A program made the position numbers and the translations under genes. Source: Gnetum montanum (Eukaryota > Streptophyta > Gnetopsida > Gnetales > Gnetaceae). Taken from it: a stretch of DNA of 64,000 nucleotides. Of this stretch, positions 46,785-57,329 are shown piece after piece (position 1 is the first letter of the stretch; every line of letters begins with the position of its first letter). The notes under the pieces are model-generated. The model searched no databases and was not told where the DNA came from. It was given only the letters and a program-made list of their open reading frames with translations. The stretch covers positions 987,518 through 1,051,517 of the forward strand of contig MNCI01019108.1 in NCBI GenBank assembly GCA_015680685.1, written 5' to 3'.

Positions 46785-49700
46785 TCAGAGCAGCCAAGGT
46801 GGGAGGTCAATTGCTTGCTCCCTACAAAATTCCAGGATCAAGTTTTCTTGGGACCTCAAGCGCTCCAGTGGTTCCTAGCTATCGTCTGAGTCAGGACGAT
46901 GTTTCCAATGGATGAGGAACTCCACTTTCAAATTTGCCCCATGGCCAGTGGTCCGAAAATTCCGGATGCATTCTGCTCTCTTTCCTTGTATAGATTGTAT
47001 ACAAGGTCGCTCTCTGATGGAGAGGCTTCTCTCTGGATATGGGAACCCATCCGGCAACGGCTTCAGCATGCTGACATGAAAAACTAGATGGACTCAATCC
47101 ATATTGATCGGTAGCTGAAGCTTATATGTTACAGGGTTGATTTTATCGATGATTCGGAAGGGACCATCATACTACCTCATCAACTTGGAGGTAGTTCCCT
47201 GTTTCAGTTTAAACTGACGTGGGTCCAACTTCAGGAGGACCCAATCTCCCACCTTGAACTCACGAGGCTGGCGTTTTCGATCAACATACTTTTTCATTCG
47301 TTGTGCTGCCCTCTCCAGATGATACTTTGTTGTATCAACATTTTCAGACCACCTCTTCAAGAATTCATCCACTATGGGATGTCGTCCCTGCAATGAGGGA
47401 GAGACCATATGAGGGGTAATGGGCTGCCTTCCCATTACTAGTTCTGCAGGAGAGAACCCAGTAGCTGAGGACTTATGGATGTTATAGCTCAGCTAGGCAA
47501 TCCCTAATAGAAATGGCCAATTCTTTTGGTCACTACGAACATAGTGACAAAGATACTCTTCAAGTACTCGATTCATCCGTTCCATCTGCCCATCGGTCTA
47601 CGGATGAAAGCTTGTTGACATTTTGAGGGTAGTACCCATCATGCCAAATAGTTCTCACCAGAAAGCACTTGTGAAGCGCGAATCACGATCTGAAATGATG
47701 CTCATGGGTAACCCAAAATATTGAACCACCCTGTCAAAATAATATGCTGCTGTGTCCTCAGCTGAACACTGTGATGAACAGGGAATGAATATGGCAAAAT
47801 TAGAGAATTTGTCCACCACAATAATAATACTGCTTAAACCTTGAATATTTGGCAATCCCGTGATGAAGTCCATAGACACTGTAGCCCATGGAAAAGGAGG
47901 GATTTCCAAGGGTAGCAGAAGACCACCCGGACACTCCGTAGACCCCTTATCCTGCTGGCACACTAGGCACTTCTGGATATAAGCAATCACATCTCAATAC
48001 ATTTTTGGCTAGAAGAAGGTTCTCTTAATGAGATCCAAGGTCCTTTGTTGTCCCAGGTGCCCTGCCCACTGAGTGTCATGGCATTCTCGGATGATCTCCT
48101 TGCATAGACCATCCCAATCCAAAATGCATATCTGGTTATCTTGAAACCAAAGCATTCCATCCCTTATTTTGAACTGCGGTGCTCGCCCCGTTTCTATCAA
48201 CTTCATTAAATCAATGATATGAGGTTCCCTTTTCAACCCATCTTGAATTCTTGCCAGTAACACTTCATCACATTGAACGTGTGAAGTTTGTGGCCCAATG
48301 ATGGAAAAGAGCTGAGAGGCAGGTTGAGGACGGCGACTCAATGCATCTGCCACCACGTTCTCCTTCCCAGGACGGTAAGTCAATTGTAGATCAAATTCAG
48401 ACAACATGGCCAACCATCGAGCCTGTTTGGGCCTCAGCTTCGTTTGATTCATCAAGTAGCTAGTGGCCAGGTTATCCGTCTTCACGAGGACACGACTTCC
48501 CAGCAAGTAGTGTCTCCATGCTCTCAAGCAATGGACAATAGCAAACGTTTCCTTTTCATGGACTGGCCACCTTTGCTCTACTTGATTTAGCTTTCGACTT
48601 TCATAAGCGACAGGATGACCTTCCTGTAGCAGGATGCCCCCAATTGCATTGTCACTGGCATCCGTGTGAACCTCAAAGGGTTTTGAGAAATCGGGCAATG
48701 CCAACACTGGATGGGAGGTTAGGGCCTCTTTGATCCTCTCGAAGGCTTTCTGACAATTTGTGTCCCACTCCCATGCAACTTCTTTCTTTTGCAGATTGAT
48801 CAGAGGAGCAGTAATTCCTGAGAAATTTTTGATGAATTTCCGATAGAAACTAGCTAACCCCATGAACTGTCTGATCTCATGCACATTAGTGGGAGCAGGC
48901 CATTTACGCACAACCTCTACCTTCTTTGGATTTGGCTTTACCTGCCCATACCCCACAAGATGCCCCAAAAATTTTAGCTCCGAGCAACAGAATTCACATT
49001 TTTCTTTCTTAACATACAGCTGATTTTCCCGTAGCTTCTCAAGGACCATTTGCAGGTGGAGGGCATGTTCCTCCATTGTCTGGCTATATATTAGGATGTC
49101 ATCAAGATAAACGATCACAAATTTGTCTAGGAAGGATCGAAATATCTCGTTCATCAATGTACAAAATGTAGCCGGTGCATTGCAAAGCCCGAAAGGCATT
49201 ACGGTCCATTCATACGATCCATACCGTGTTACACATGCAGTTTTTGCTTCATCCCCTTCTGCAATGTGAACTTGATAATATCCTTATCTGAGGTCTAACC
49301 GAATAAAATATTGAGCCCCTACCAATTGATCGAACAAGTCAGAAATGAGCGGTACTGGATACTTGTTCTTGATCATGTGTTTATTCAATAGTTTATAATC
49401 ACAGCAAAGCCGTAGCGTTCCGTCCTCCTTGGTAACAAATAGCACCGGTGCCCCATAAGGGGATTTTGAGGGATGAATGTATCCTTTGGACATTAACCCT
49501 TCAAGCTGCTTTTTCAGTTCCCCCAATTCTGGTCCTGTTAATCAGTATGGCCTCTGGATAGGAGGATTAGTGCCAGGCTGTAATTCGATTTTGTTATCCA
49601 CTGCTCTTCGAGGTGGCAAACTACCCAGCAGTTCAGGTGGCATCACATCTTTAAACTTATCGAGCACCTGTGCTATGCATGGGTCAACAATAGCTTGGGA

Positions 49701-51719
49701 GCCACAAGCCTTAGAAGGATCACCCGTTTGCATAGCTAGCAAAAATTTTTTGGTAGGGTCCCTTGCCAAACGCTTCATCACCATTGGTGATACAATCTGG
49801 GGGCTAGCATCCTCATCCTTTCCCATCTGTGCTTCATGAGTTTGAACAATGCATGGGGAGCTTTCATGTGAAATAAAAATCAAGTCCAGATGTGGGGCTG
49901 TGAAAACTTTGGCCTTGCATAAAAATTCTTGCCCCAAAATGACCTGAAAGGAGTCCATGTCTAGAATTAAAAAATCTAGCACTCCTTCCCATGAGCCTAC
50001 TCGAACAGGGACACCACGACACACCCCGATGCACCGAAGGGGTCTGAACTTGGCCAGCTTGCAGGATGCTTGCACGAGTTTCATCTTTAGCTGCAAGTCC
50101 TTCACCATGGCTAGAACCATGTAATTGTGACTAGCCCCATTATCAATTAGGGCACTTAGCTGACTCGAGCTCACAATGATTGGGGCCAACTGAACCTAAT
50201 GTAGAGTATCAGGATTAGAATTTTGGGAGTTTCCAGCTCCTGACCTCTGTGTAACCATGTCTGATAACTCCATCATCACCACTAGCCTTCGCTATTCCAC
50301 GGATGTGCTTCCATCAGTGATATGGAGGCATGGGTCAGGGCGATAATCAAGTGCCATCAATTGTTTCCCAGGGGCTGGCCCTTGCCTAGCCTCAGTCCTT
50401 CCTGAACTCAAGGGGCAATTTCGTGCCAAGTGATTTCCACGACACAAGAAGCACTGAATTGGCCCCTTAAAGATGCCTCCTGTAAACTGCTTCTTCTTGG
50501 CCCCAAGTTGCCACTTGCTCCCCGTATCTTTGCGTTTTTGTTGGGAGCCTTGGTTCCTTGGAGGACCACCCATCGGGCAACTGCCTTGTTGAATTGATCT
50601 GAAGGTGTTTCCACCCTTGATGGATCCTGTATCTGTTCTCTGAGAGTGGGAGGGTGTGCCATGCTTACCCTTCCCAAGCTTGCCCTTGTCTGGCTTCGTT
50701 GCCTTGAAGTCCAGAAAAGTGCCAGCAGCCGCAATAGCCTCTGTGAGGGAGTCAATGCCTCTTCGACGCAATTCCATTTGTGCCCATGGTTGTAGCCCAT
50801 TTACAAATTTGAAGAAACGATCCCGATCTCCCATATCAGGGATCAGCAACATAAGCTCTTGGAAGCTATTGATATAATCCTCAAGCTTCCCTGAATGTTT
50901 TAGGGTCTCTAGCTTGGTTCTAGTGACCTATTCAGAGTTTCCAGGATAGAACTGTTTGATCAATGCTGCCTTAAAGCTATCCCATGTCTCGATCTTTTCT
51001 GTCGTGGTGCCCTTTTCTTGGGCACGAAGGCGGCTAAGCCACCATCGCTTAGCACTGCCTATGAGAAATTGTGATGCTATGGAGACCTTTTGGGTTGCAG
51101 GAACACCCCCGGTATTTAGGTACATCTCCGCATCATGAAGGAAGGCATCGATTTTAGCATCATTTCTCTCGCCATCATAAGAACTCGGTTCTCTAGCTTT
51201 GATACGAGCTGTCGCTACTGGCTCATCTGCCAAGCGTCCTACCAGGGAGGATTTTAGGATGGCATTTTCAATTTTCAAATCAGATAGTTCCTGATTTACC
51301 CCCACCAAGGCATCCTCCAGAACTTTCACCCGACCAACTAGGTCCTCAACCAAGGATGCTTTTGTTTGTGCCTCTTCCAAGGATCCGAATAGATCTTGGT
51401 AGAGGTTGATCATGCGATCCAAACGACCTTCCAAGATCGAAACCTTAGCCTCTGCCAATTTCACTCTGTCCTTGGCGCGAAGATCCATCTTTTCTTGTGG
51501 TAAGTCAACATCTTTCAAAATGTGATGGATCGTGTCCACATTCTCTGGACCAAGATGGGTTAAGGCCTCATCAATTGCCTTGACATGATCCCACAATGTT
51601 TGAAACTTAGTTTCATCTTGACCAAGTTCTATTTCGGCCTCAATTTCTGAATTTGTTTGAACATCAGCCATATCACTCGGTTCGCCCAGCTCCATATTTG
51701 CTAAAGAGAGCTTTAGCAC
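46785..51719 (-). pseudogene. chromovirus gag-pol polyprotein with chromodomain
   Basis: 1,645 codons in one frame. Gag: coiled coil at ~50-160, capsid (YDGERNDAKIDAFL, RWWLSRLRAQ) at ~180-330, knuckle CFLCRGNHLARNC near 50450. Protease: ALIDNGASHNYM near 50155, with D-N-G-A where D-S-G-A is normal. RT: 49526-48800 with YLDDILIYS. RNase H: HTDASDNAIGG to GKENVVADALSRR. Integrase: HHCC finger (HDTQWAGH, CLVCQQ) at 48080-47950, VSMDFITG, ISDRDSRF and GQMERMNRVLEEY for D-D-E. The C-terminal chromodomain, VEFLIHWKHRPDSDDS then EPLERLRSQENLILEF, ends at 46785. Roughly a dozen in-frame stops (mostly TAG, some TGA, one TAA) and no frameshift. The chromodomain normally guides integration to heterochromatin. 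Confidence 0.93.
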
Positions 51720-51840
51720 AAGGCCACCCTCTAGGGGAGTGGCTAGCAGAAGTTGAAAATGGTGAAAATGGAAACCTCACAAGCCACAAACACTGGTACC
51801 CACTTAGCGAGAAACTTTTACCAATTTCTGAAACTGTGAG

Positions 51841-51852
51841 GCTCTGATACCA
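51841..51852 (-). other. chromovirus primer binding site (initiator Met)
   Basis: Minus-strand TGGTATCAGAGC, complementary to the 3' end of plant initiator tRNA-Met, two bases from the 5' LTR. Intact. Confidence 0.95.
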
Positions 51853-51854
51853 TC

Positions 51855-52419
51855 TGTAACAACGTTGCCCCAGAGAACATTGTTCGGCACCCCAAGAGTT
51901 TCCCAAGCAGATTCTGAATCAAGACAAAGCTCAAGAGGAATACGCCTTAGCAATCAACAATCCTGAAACACATGCCAACAAACAATGTGTTAGTGTTAGC
52001 ATGTCTCCTGAGCGGTGTTTCATAAACAATATTCACTATTCGCTAACAAGCTAGATAGCGCTCCCTTGCTCCACTCACGTGGACACCACGGGGACTACCA
52101 GCTGAACCTTCTAGATTCATCACCACGTGCTAGTAGTTGGTGTCGCGCTCCAAGGAGCGCACGCAACATTCCCATAACACATCCCATGTCACACCCGGTA
52201 AAAACACCTCAATGCAGAGTTGAACTACGCAACACTCCCAGGCAAGGTCCTACCGAGTGGGGTAATGCGGTAGGTCGTAGCCTCCTCTTACTAACGCATG
52301 GAACTGCCATGCCAGTATGGTTCCGAAGACACAAGGAGAGGAGGATCCCTTGTGCCCCCACGGCCCCCGAACCGTGAGGGAGGTAGCAGGCTACCAACAA
52401 CCCTGCTACCTCTCTCACA
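51855..52419 (-). repeat. chromovirus 5' LTR
   Basis: 565 bp, TGTAACAACG...TCTCTCACA on the plus strand. On the minus strand it reads TGTGAGAG...GTTACA. Flanked on the right by tctga (target-site copy). Confidence 0.95.
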
Positions 52420-52549
52420 TCTGAGGTCTCTTTACATAAAAAGAGAAGAAGATGATGATTTGATGCATTTCATGATATGTTTGGTAGCCTTCTCATGAAA
52501 CGGTCAAGGAAGGACCGGAATTGTTGCTGTATGATGTTACCATGCATTC
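52420..52549. other. host flank between chromovirus and minisatellite
   Basis: 130 bases of upstream sequence of the germin-like gene, beginning with the target-site copy. No feature recognised. Confidence 0.5.
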
Positions 52550-52790
52550 TTGAAGCTCAATAGGTACACCTCCACCTGCCACCGGTATAACCATATTCTT
52601 GAAGAAGCTAACCATATTCTTGAAGAAGCTATAACCATATTCTTGAAGCTCGATAGGTACACCTCCACCTGCCACCGGTCTAACGATATTCTTGAAGCTC
52701 GATAGGTACACCTCCACCTGCCACCGGTCTAACGATATTCTTGAAGCTCGATAGGTATACCTCCACCTGCCACCGGTCTAACCGTTATAA
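52550..52790. repeat. 49-bp minisatellite upstream of the germin-like gene
   Basis: Units start ttgaagctc.ataggta at 52550, 52643, 52692 and 52741. The last three are exactly 49 bp apart and nearly identical. The first is expanded to 93 bp by extra copies of ccatattcttgaagaagct. Each unit contains acctccacctgccaccggt. Read on the minus strand one frame stays open through the array and gives a repeated PVAGGGVPIELQE-type peptide, probably incidental. Confidence 0.92.
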
Positions 52791-52976
52791 ATCTGTAGAA
52801 TAATAAGATACTGCACCAGCAGATTGATTGACCAGGTATCCTTTGAAACCTTCCTGAATTGTATTCTAGATTGAATAGGCACCTCTTGAATTTTGAAACT
52901 TTCCGAATTCCAGATTTACAGCACCCTTTGAAACTTTACCAAGTACAGATTGACCAGGCAATCAATCAATTCGTTC

Positions 52977-53038
52977 GTTGCTCCGACACCTAGTTTTTAA
53001 CGAAACCGTTGCTCCGACGCCTATTTCTTAACGAAACC
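52977..53038 (+). repeat. 31-bp direct duplication in the gene's 5' region
   Basis: Two adjacent 31-bp units, 52977-53007 and 53008-53038, both gttgctccgac.cct and ending ttaacgaaacc. They lie 107-168 bases upstream of the germin-like ATG. Confidence 0.9.
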
Positions 53039-53047
53039 AAGAAAGGC

Positions 53048-53118
53048 TCAAAGCAAATAGCATAGCATAGCACAGTGGAACCAATCCTTCAAGGGTTCAA
53101 AGCAAATAGCATAGCATT
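53048..53118 (+). repeat. 49-bp-spaced duplication next to the germin-like ATG
   Basis: tcaaagcaaatagcatagcat occurs at 53048 and 53097, within the presumed 5' UTR. An acceptor-like ttattgcag follows at 53123-53131, so a 5'-UTR intron is conceivable. Confidence 0.8.
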
Positions 53119-53144
53119 GGGGATTATTGCAGTGGTCGATTGCG

Positions 53145-53986
53145 ATGACCCAAATTAAGGCAGCAAAGGTCGTGTATTCTGTGATACTTTTGTGTTTCAG
53201 CATAGGCATGTGCCGAGGTGCGGACGAGGATCCGCTACAAGATTTTTGTGTTGCAGATAAGGATGCTGCTACTAAGGTTAACGGTTACGTTTGTAAGGAT
53301 GTTGATTTGGTAAGGGCTTCGGATTTTTTCTTTGCTGGACTTGCCAAGGAAGGCAATGTGACGGCAAGCAGAACTGGGTGGGTTTTTACTCCTGCTAATG
53401 TCCAAACGTTTCCGGGATTGAATACGCTTGGATTGGCCATTAACCGCGTGGATTTCGCAGTGGGTGGTGTAAATCCGCCACACGTTCACCCGCGTGCCTC
53501 CGAAATCATCTTCGTTGTCAAAGGCACCATTCTTGCCGGCTTCGTCTCCACCTCCAACCAGCTCTACGCTAAAACGTACATACATGCTCGACTTTTGTTT
53601 CTTAATTGTTTTTCTATTTAAGTGTGCTCATCATTGTGACTAAATTAATATACTTGCTGAATCATTGTACTTGTAAAATAAACATTGAGAGTAATACTGT
53701 AGGCTGATTTTGTATCTAAAGTTTAAAGGATAGCATGGACGGATGCATGAACAGGTTGAATGCAGGGGAGTTGTTTGTGGCTCCAAGAGGATTAGTGCAT
53801 TTTCAGATAAACACAGGCAAGACCAAGGCCTTGGCGCTTGCTCTCTTCAATAGTCAACTGCCTGGCCTTCTGTCACTGCCTACCGCTTTGTTTGGGAGCT
53901 CTCCCAAGATCCCTTCTCAAGTTCTAACTAAGTCCTTCCAAATCTCCAACCAAACCTTGTACCAGATCTTTGCCAAATTCAGCTGA
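53145..53986 (+). CDS. GLP: germin-like protein (two exons)
   Basis: Exons 53145-53575 and 53755-53986 join to 220 residues, usual for the family. Start: the ATG at 53145, which opens a signal peptide (hydrophobic VVYSVILLCFSIGM, residues 9-22) before the mature ADEDPLQDFCVAD. Conserved disulfide cysteines are Cys35 and Cys50, with an N-glycosylation site NVT at 71. Cupin motif 1 is GGVNPPHVHPRASEIIFVVKG, with metal ligands His113, His115 and Glu120. Motif 2, GELFVAPRGLVHFQIN, supplies His159 and is complete only after splicing (AKT|LNAGE). Such proteins are secreted apoplastic Mn-binding cupins, usually hexameric, some with superoxide dismutase activity; oxalate oxidase activity is not implied. 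No stops or missing key residues, so it is probably functional. It is the only intact host gene seen here. Confidence 0.95.
53576..53754 (+). other. intron of the germin-like gene
   Basis: 179-base AT-rich phase-2 intron with donor AAAC|GTACAT and acceptor CATGAACAG|GTTG. Splicing here restores AKTLNAGELF, as expected for the family. The downstream ATG at 53735 lies inside the intron and is not a start. Confidence 0.9.
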
Positions 53987-54026
53987 TTACCAGATCTTCT
54001 TTGCCAAACCTTGTTAATTTAATTTA

Positions 54027-54032
54027 AATAAA
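54027..54032 (+). terminator. polyadenylation signal of the germin-like gene
   Basis: AATAAA 41 bases after the stop codon, in an AT-rich 3' region. Confidence 0.6.
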
Positions 54033-54057
54033 CCATGTGGTACCGCACCTTATGCGA

Positions 54058-54167
54058 TAATGTTGTATGGCTTATTTTTTTCCCATCACTATTATAGATG
54101 GGATGGGTGATTTATAATGTTGTATGGCTTATTTATTATAGATGGGATGGGTGATTTAAACTTTTAA
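54058..54167. repeat. 56-bp tandem duplication downstream of the gene
   Basis: Two units beginning ataatgttgtatggcttatt (54058 and 54114), both with ttatagatgggatgggtgattta. Unit 1 has an extra short T/C stretch. Confidence 0.88.
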
Positions 54168-54479
54168 TAAATAGCATTGACAAAGTTGTATGAAATGTAG
54201 GGATGTTAGCTAATACATTCGGTAAGACTTTTAAATTGTGTTGTCAAGAACATTTGGTAATTTTTTTAATAACACTTTCAATCATAGCATGTATATTTCT
54301 ATTGTCCAATACATATCTAAATCTAGACAGTTTAAGTATATAACAAAATTCCTTAATTGAACAAAAAATCCAATTCCAAAATTCCTAAAATTATGAAATC
54401 CAGGACATACGTGAATGAGATTCCTAAGAAGTGCTTATTTATAGTGTGAGGGAATTGCACCAAATCACAAAGAGCAGGT
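54168..54479. other. no gene seen
   Basis: AT-rich intergenic sequence downstream of the germin-like gene. Confidence 0.6.
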
Positions 54480-55370
54480 TTTGATGCATTATAAAATTGC
54501 AAAGTTTGCACATGAATATGCACATAGAATTATGGTTAACAGTTTGCAATCGAATTGCATGATTAGCCCAACAGAAATGACCATTGGGATTTTGAATAAA
54601 ATTGGAAAATTAGGTTTGAGCATATTTGAAGGTACACTATGTTGCTGAAGCATAAGAGACCATAGCAGCATTATGGAATAAGAGACCACCGTATAAATAT
54701 TTGGCCTTCATAATACTAATCCAAGGCATCTTCATAATATATAATTGAAAAATAAGTTTAATAGGAAGAGTGAATTTTACATTTTTTAGAACTCTAACAC
54801 CCCAATCATCTTTACTAATATCCTTATAAATGGTTTGTGAGTTAATAGAATGAAAAGTTTTTGCTCTTGATGAGAACTAGAGAAAAGATCTTTCAAGTTT
54901 TTCTAGTGAAGTAAGAAGTGATTCTAGTGCTTTATAAGATGAAAAAAAAAAGAGTAAAGAGGAGTCTCTTGTAATACTTATGTAATCAGTTGAAGTTTGC
55001 CTTCTTGAAAGAGAAGTTTTTCCTTCCAACTAACTAATCTTTTCATGAACTTATCCATTAAATATTGCCACATAGATAACTTTATCCTGCCAAAAAATAA
55101 TGGGATACCAAGATATTTCAAGAAGAACTGACTAATTTGATAATGAATTTTGTCAACAAAAGAATGCAGAACCCACTCATTAGTACCAAAATTATATACC
55201 AAGGTTTTAGAGATATGGGGAAGACCAGAAGCTTTTGCAAAATTATTTAGAACTTTAATGCCCATGTTTAAAGAATCATCAAAATCTTTTTTAAAAAATG
55301 TCAACCATGAATTGAGAATGAGTAAAATTGTTACACCCAAAAGTAGGGGTAATGCCTCTTAACTTACCTC
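54480..55370 (-). pseudogene. LINE reverse transcriptase fragment (C-terminal part)
   Basis: Minus-strand reading. NFAKASGLPHISKT and YLGIPLFFGRIKLSMWQYLMDKF, then KRLVSWKEKLLFQEGKLQLI (about 55260-54980), match the thumb/connection region of plant LINE RTs (YLGxPL...W..KxLSxGGRxxLI). Decayed LINE sequence continues to about 54480 (WGVRVLKNVKFTLPI). Frames are interrupted. No endonuclease or catalytic YADD part is present, so it is a fragment. The right end cannot be fixed. Confidence 0.75.
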
Positions 55371-57130
55371 TTCTTTGATGTTCACACAAAAGAGCTCTAA
55401 TGTGCCTATGAAATAAAATCATCTCACATTCAGAGTAATAATGTAGACTAATTTTGTATCTAAATGGCACATGATTAAAATTAATGATCCTAAGTTGATA
55501 TTAAAATTTGCAAGTAATGGCACATGATTAAATTAATGATCCTAAGTTTAAGAAAATAAAAAATAAAAAGATTACAATACATTGGTAATTGAAATAGACC
55601 ATTTGTTACCATTCAAAATAAATGCAAAACATTCTTGATCAAAAACACAAATTAATTTCAAGTTTATAGATGACTGAATGAAAAACCCAATTTTATCATT
55701 AGATTTGAAACTTCTAAACTCTTGTGCATAACATAAAATGGATTGATTGCAAATTATTGAATCAAAAATCCCTTGTTTTATGTATCATTGAATGAAAAAG
55801 TCTAATTTATCATAAAATCATAAACTCACGAGATCTTGAAAACAATTCACAAAAAACCGTAAAATATTTATGGTTGAAAACAATTTCAAATTTTCTAAAA
55901 TTTTGAAATCATAAAACTATAATTTTTTAACGTATTATCAAGTGAATTCACAAAAAATACAAAAGAGTCATAATCGAAAACCATTTTTTACAAAAATGCA
56001 AAACGGTCATGATTCAAATTCTAAACTTTTCCAAAATTATAAACTCCATATCATTGAATGAAAAATATAGTTCCAAAATTCCCAAAAGTATGAAATCAAT
56101 AACATACCTAAATCAGATTCCGAAGAACCACTTTTTTGTAGTGTGGGAGGATTGTATCAAATGACATAAAGTAGTTTTTAATGCATTATAGAATTGCAAT
56201 GTATGCAGGCAGATATATAGATATAATTGGCATTGAGAATCCTATGTATTCATGGAATATATTGCCAAGGAGTTTTTGGATCTTTTGCATTTGTAGGTAA
56301 GAGTGTTTTAAGTTTCCTAAAGAGTTTTCTTTTTTCCATTAGTTTTTCTTTTTCTTTTTTTATTTTATTCACCGTTGACAAGTTCAAGTTTGTGAAAGAA
56401 GTTAAGTTTTGGATATGAGATATATGTTGGTCATAGATTCAAGGATGTGGAAGAATTTTTAGAGACATTGCTATTAGAACGGAGGGAATAGGAGGGGTGG
56501 TTATTTTGTATAAGAGTGGAGGGATTTTTTTGGGAGAAGAGGGGGGTGGTTGGTGGAGGAGAAGAGGGGAAGAGGATAGAGGTGGTTATAGGACATTGGT
56601 ATAGAAATTATAATATAATTAGTATCAAATTCTTCATCTAAATTGTTGCTATTTAGTTATGACAGGATTCAAAAGTGAAGAGTTATTCATTTGAAAAGTT
56701 TCTTTTTAGCTATGACATCATCCAAAAGTCAAGAGTTCACATATCTTGTATAACAGCTTGGGGAAGGGAGTGTAGTAGAGGGGGTAGTATAAAAAGTACG
56801 TAGTGCCTATAGAAAGTGTATCATTTTTTTCTTTTTAACTATAAGATTATTCAAATCTCAAGAATACCCTTGTGAGGATTCTAATAGGTGAATTAGGGGT
56901 AGGGAGCAAGGGATGCTCTTGTGACTTGGTGGAGAGAAAGGATGATATGGTGGATGCATAGCGTAGGGCAAGACAGGAGAATAATGAACAAGGTGAGTAG
57001 ACATGGGAAGTCTATTTCTTGAGGAAGAGGAAGGATAAGAGAAAGTATGCTGAGATGTTTTAAAAACTTCATCATAGTGAGAGTCATATCAATGACTAAT
57101 GGAGCCCTTCATACGTTCTAGGGAGGAGGG
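55371..57130. other. no gene seen
   Basis: AT-rich sequence with several weakly similar stretches (for example aaattaatgatcctaag at 55480 and 55531). A purine-rich strand run gggagaagagggg...gaggatagagg lies at 56535-56585. No coding region recognised. Confidence 0.55.
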
Positions 57131-57329
57131 GCATTGGCATCTTTCCAAGGGAGATTTATTACAAAAGGCTTCTTAGGCTTTGACAAGGTAAAATGGGAGG
57201 ATGAAAGAGACTAGGAATAGGAGGAATCCATTTGGAAAACAAATGGAGCTCATGGGAGATTTTCTTTGGATTCTAGATGGAAGGCTAAAATTTTCCTTGA
57301 ATAGGAATTCAAAGGGTCTAATAAATTTG

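Larger units (their letters stand above)
45613..52419 (-). mobile_element. full-length chromovirus (Ty3/gypsy)
   Basis: 6,807-bp minus-strand element with two 565-bp LTRs, an initiator-Met primer site at 51852-51841, one gag-protease-RT-RNase H-integrase-chromodomain frame (51719-46785) and a polypurine tract next to the 3' LTR. Order and chromodomain place it with the plant chromoviruses. About 30 differences between the 565-bp LTRs by eye (about 95% identity), most of them transitions, make it the youngest recognisable insertion here. It lies 0.7 kb upstream of the germin-like gene, in the opposite orientation. Confidence 0.95.

Noticed and set aside
52493-52717. Minus-strand Gly/Val/Pro-rich repeat protein over the minisatellite
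   Set aside because: A 49-bp unit is not a multiple of three, the frame is kept only by the irregular first unit, and there is no supporting homology.
53127-53144. Upstream in-frame TTG as the start of the germin-like protein
   Set aside because: Plant genes start at ATG. The ATG at 53145 gives a good signal peptide, while the extension adds residues before it without support.
53235-53585. Long minus-strand open frame opposite the first germin exon
   Set aside because: It is the antisense shadow of a well supported coding exon with matching family motifs on the plus strand.
53735-53754. ATG at 53735 as start of a separate small protein
   Set aside because: It lies in the intron just before the acceptor. 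Splicing restores a conserved cupin motif across the junction.
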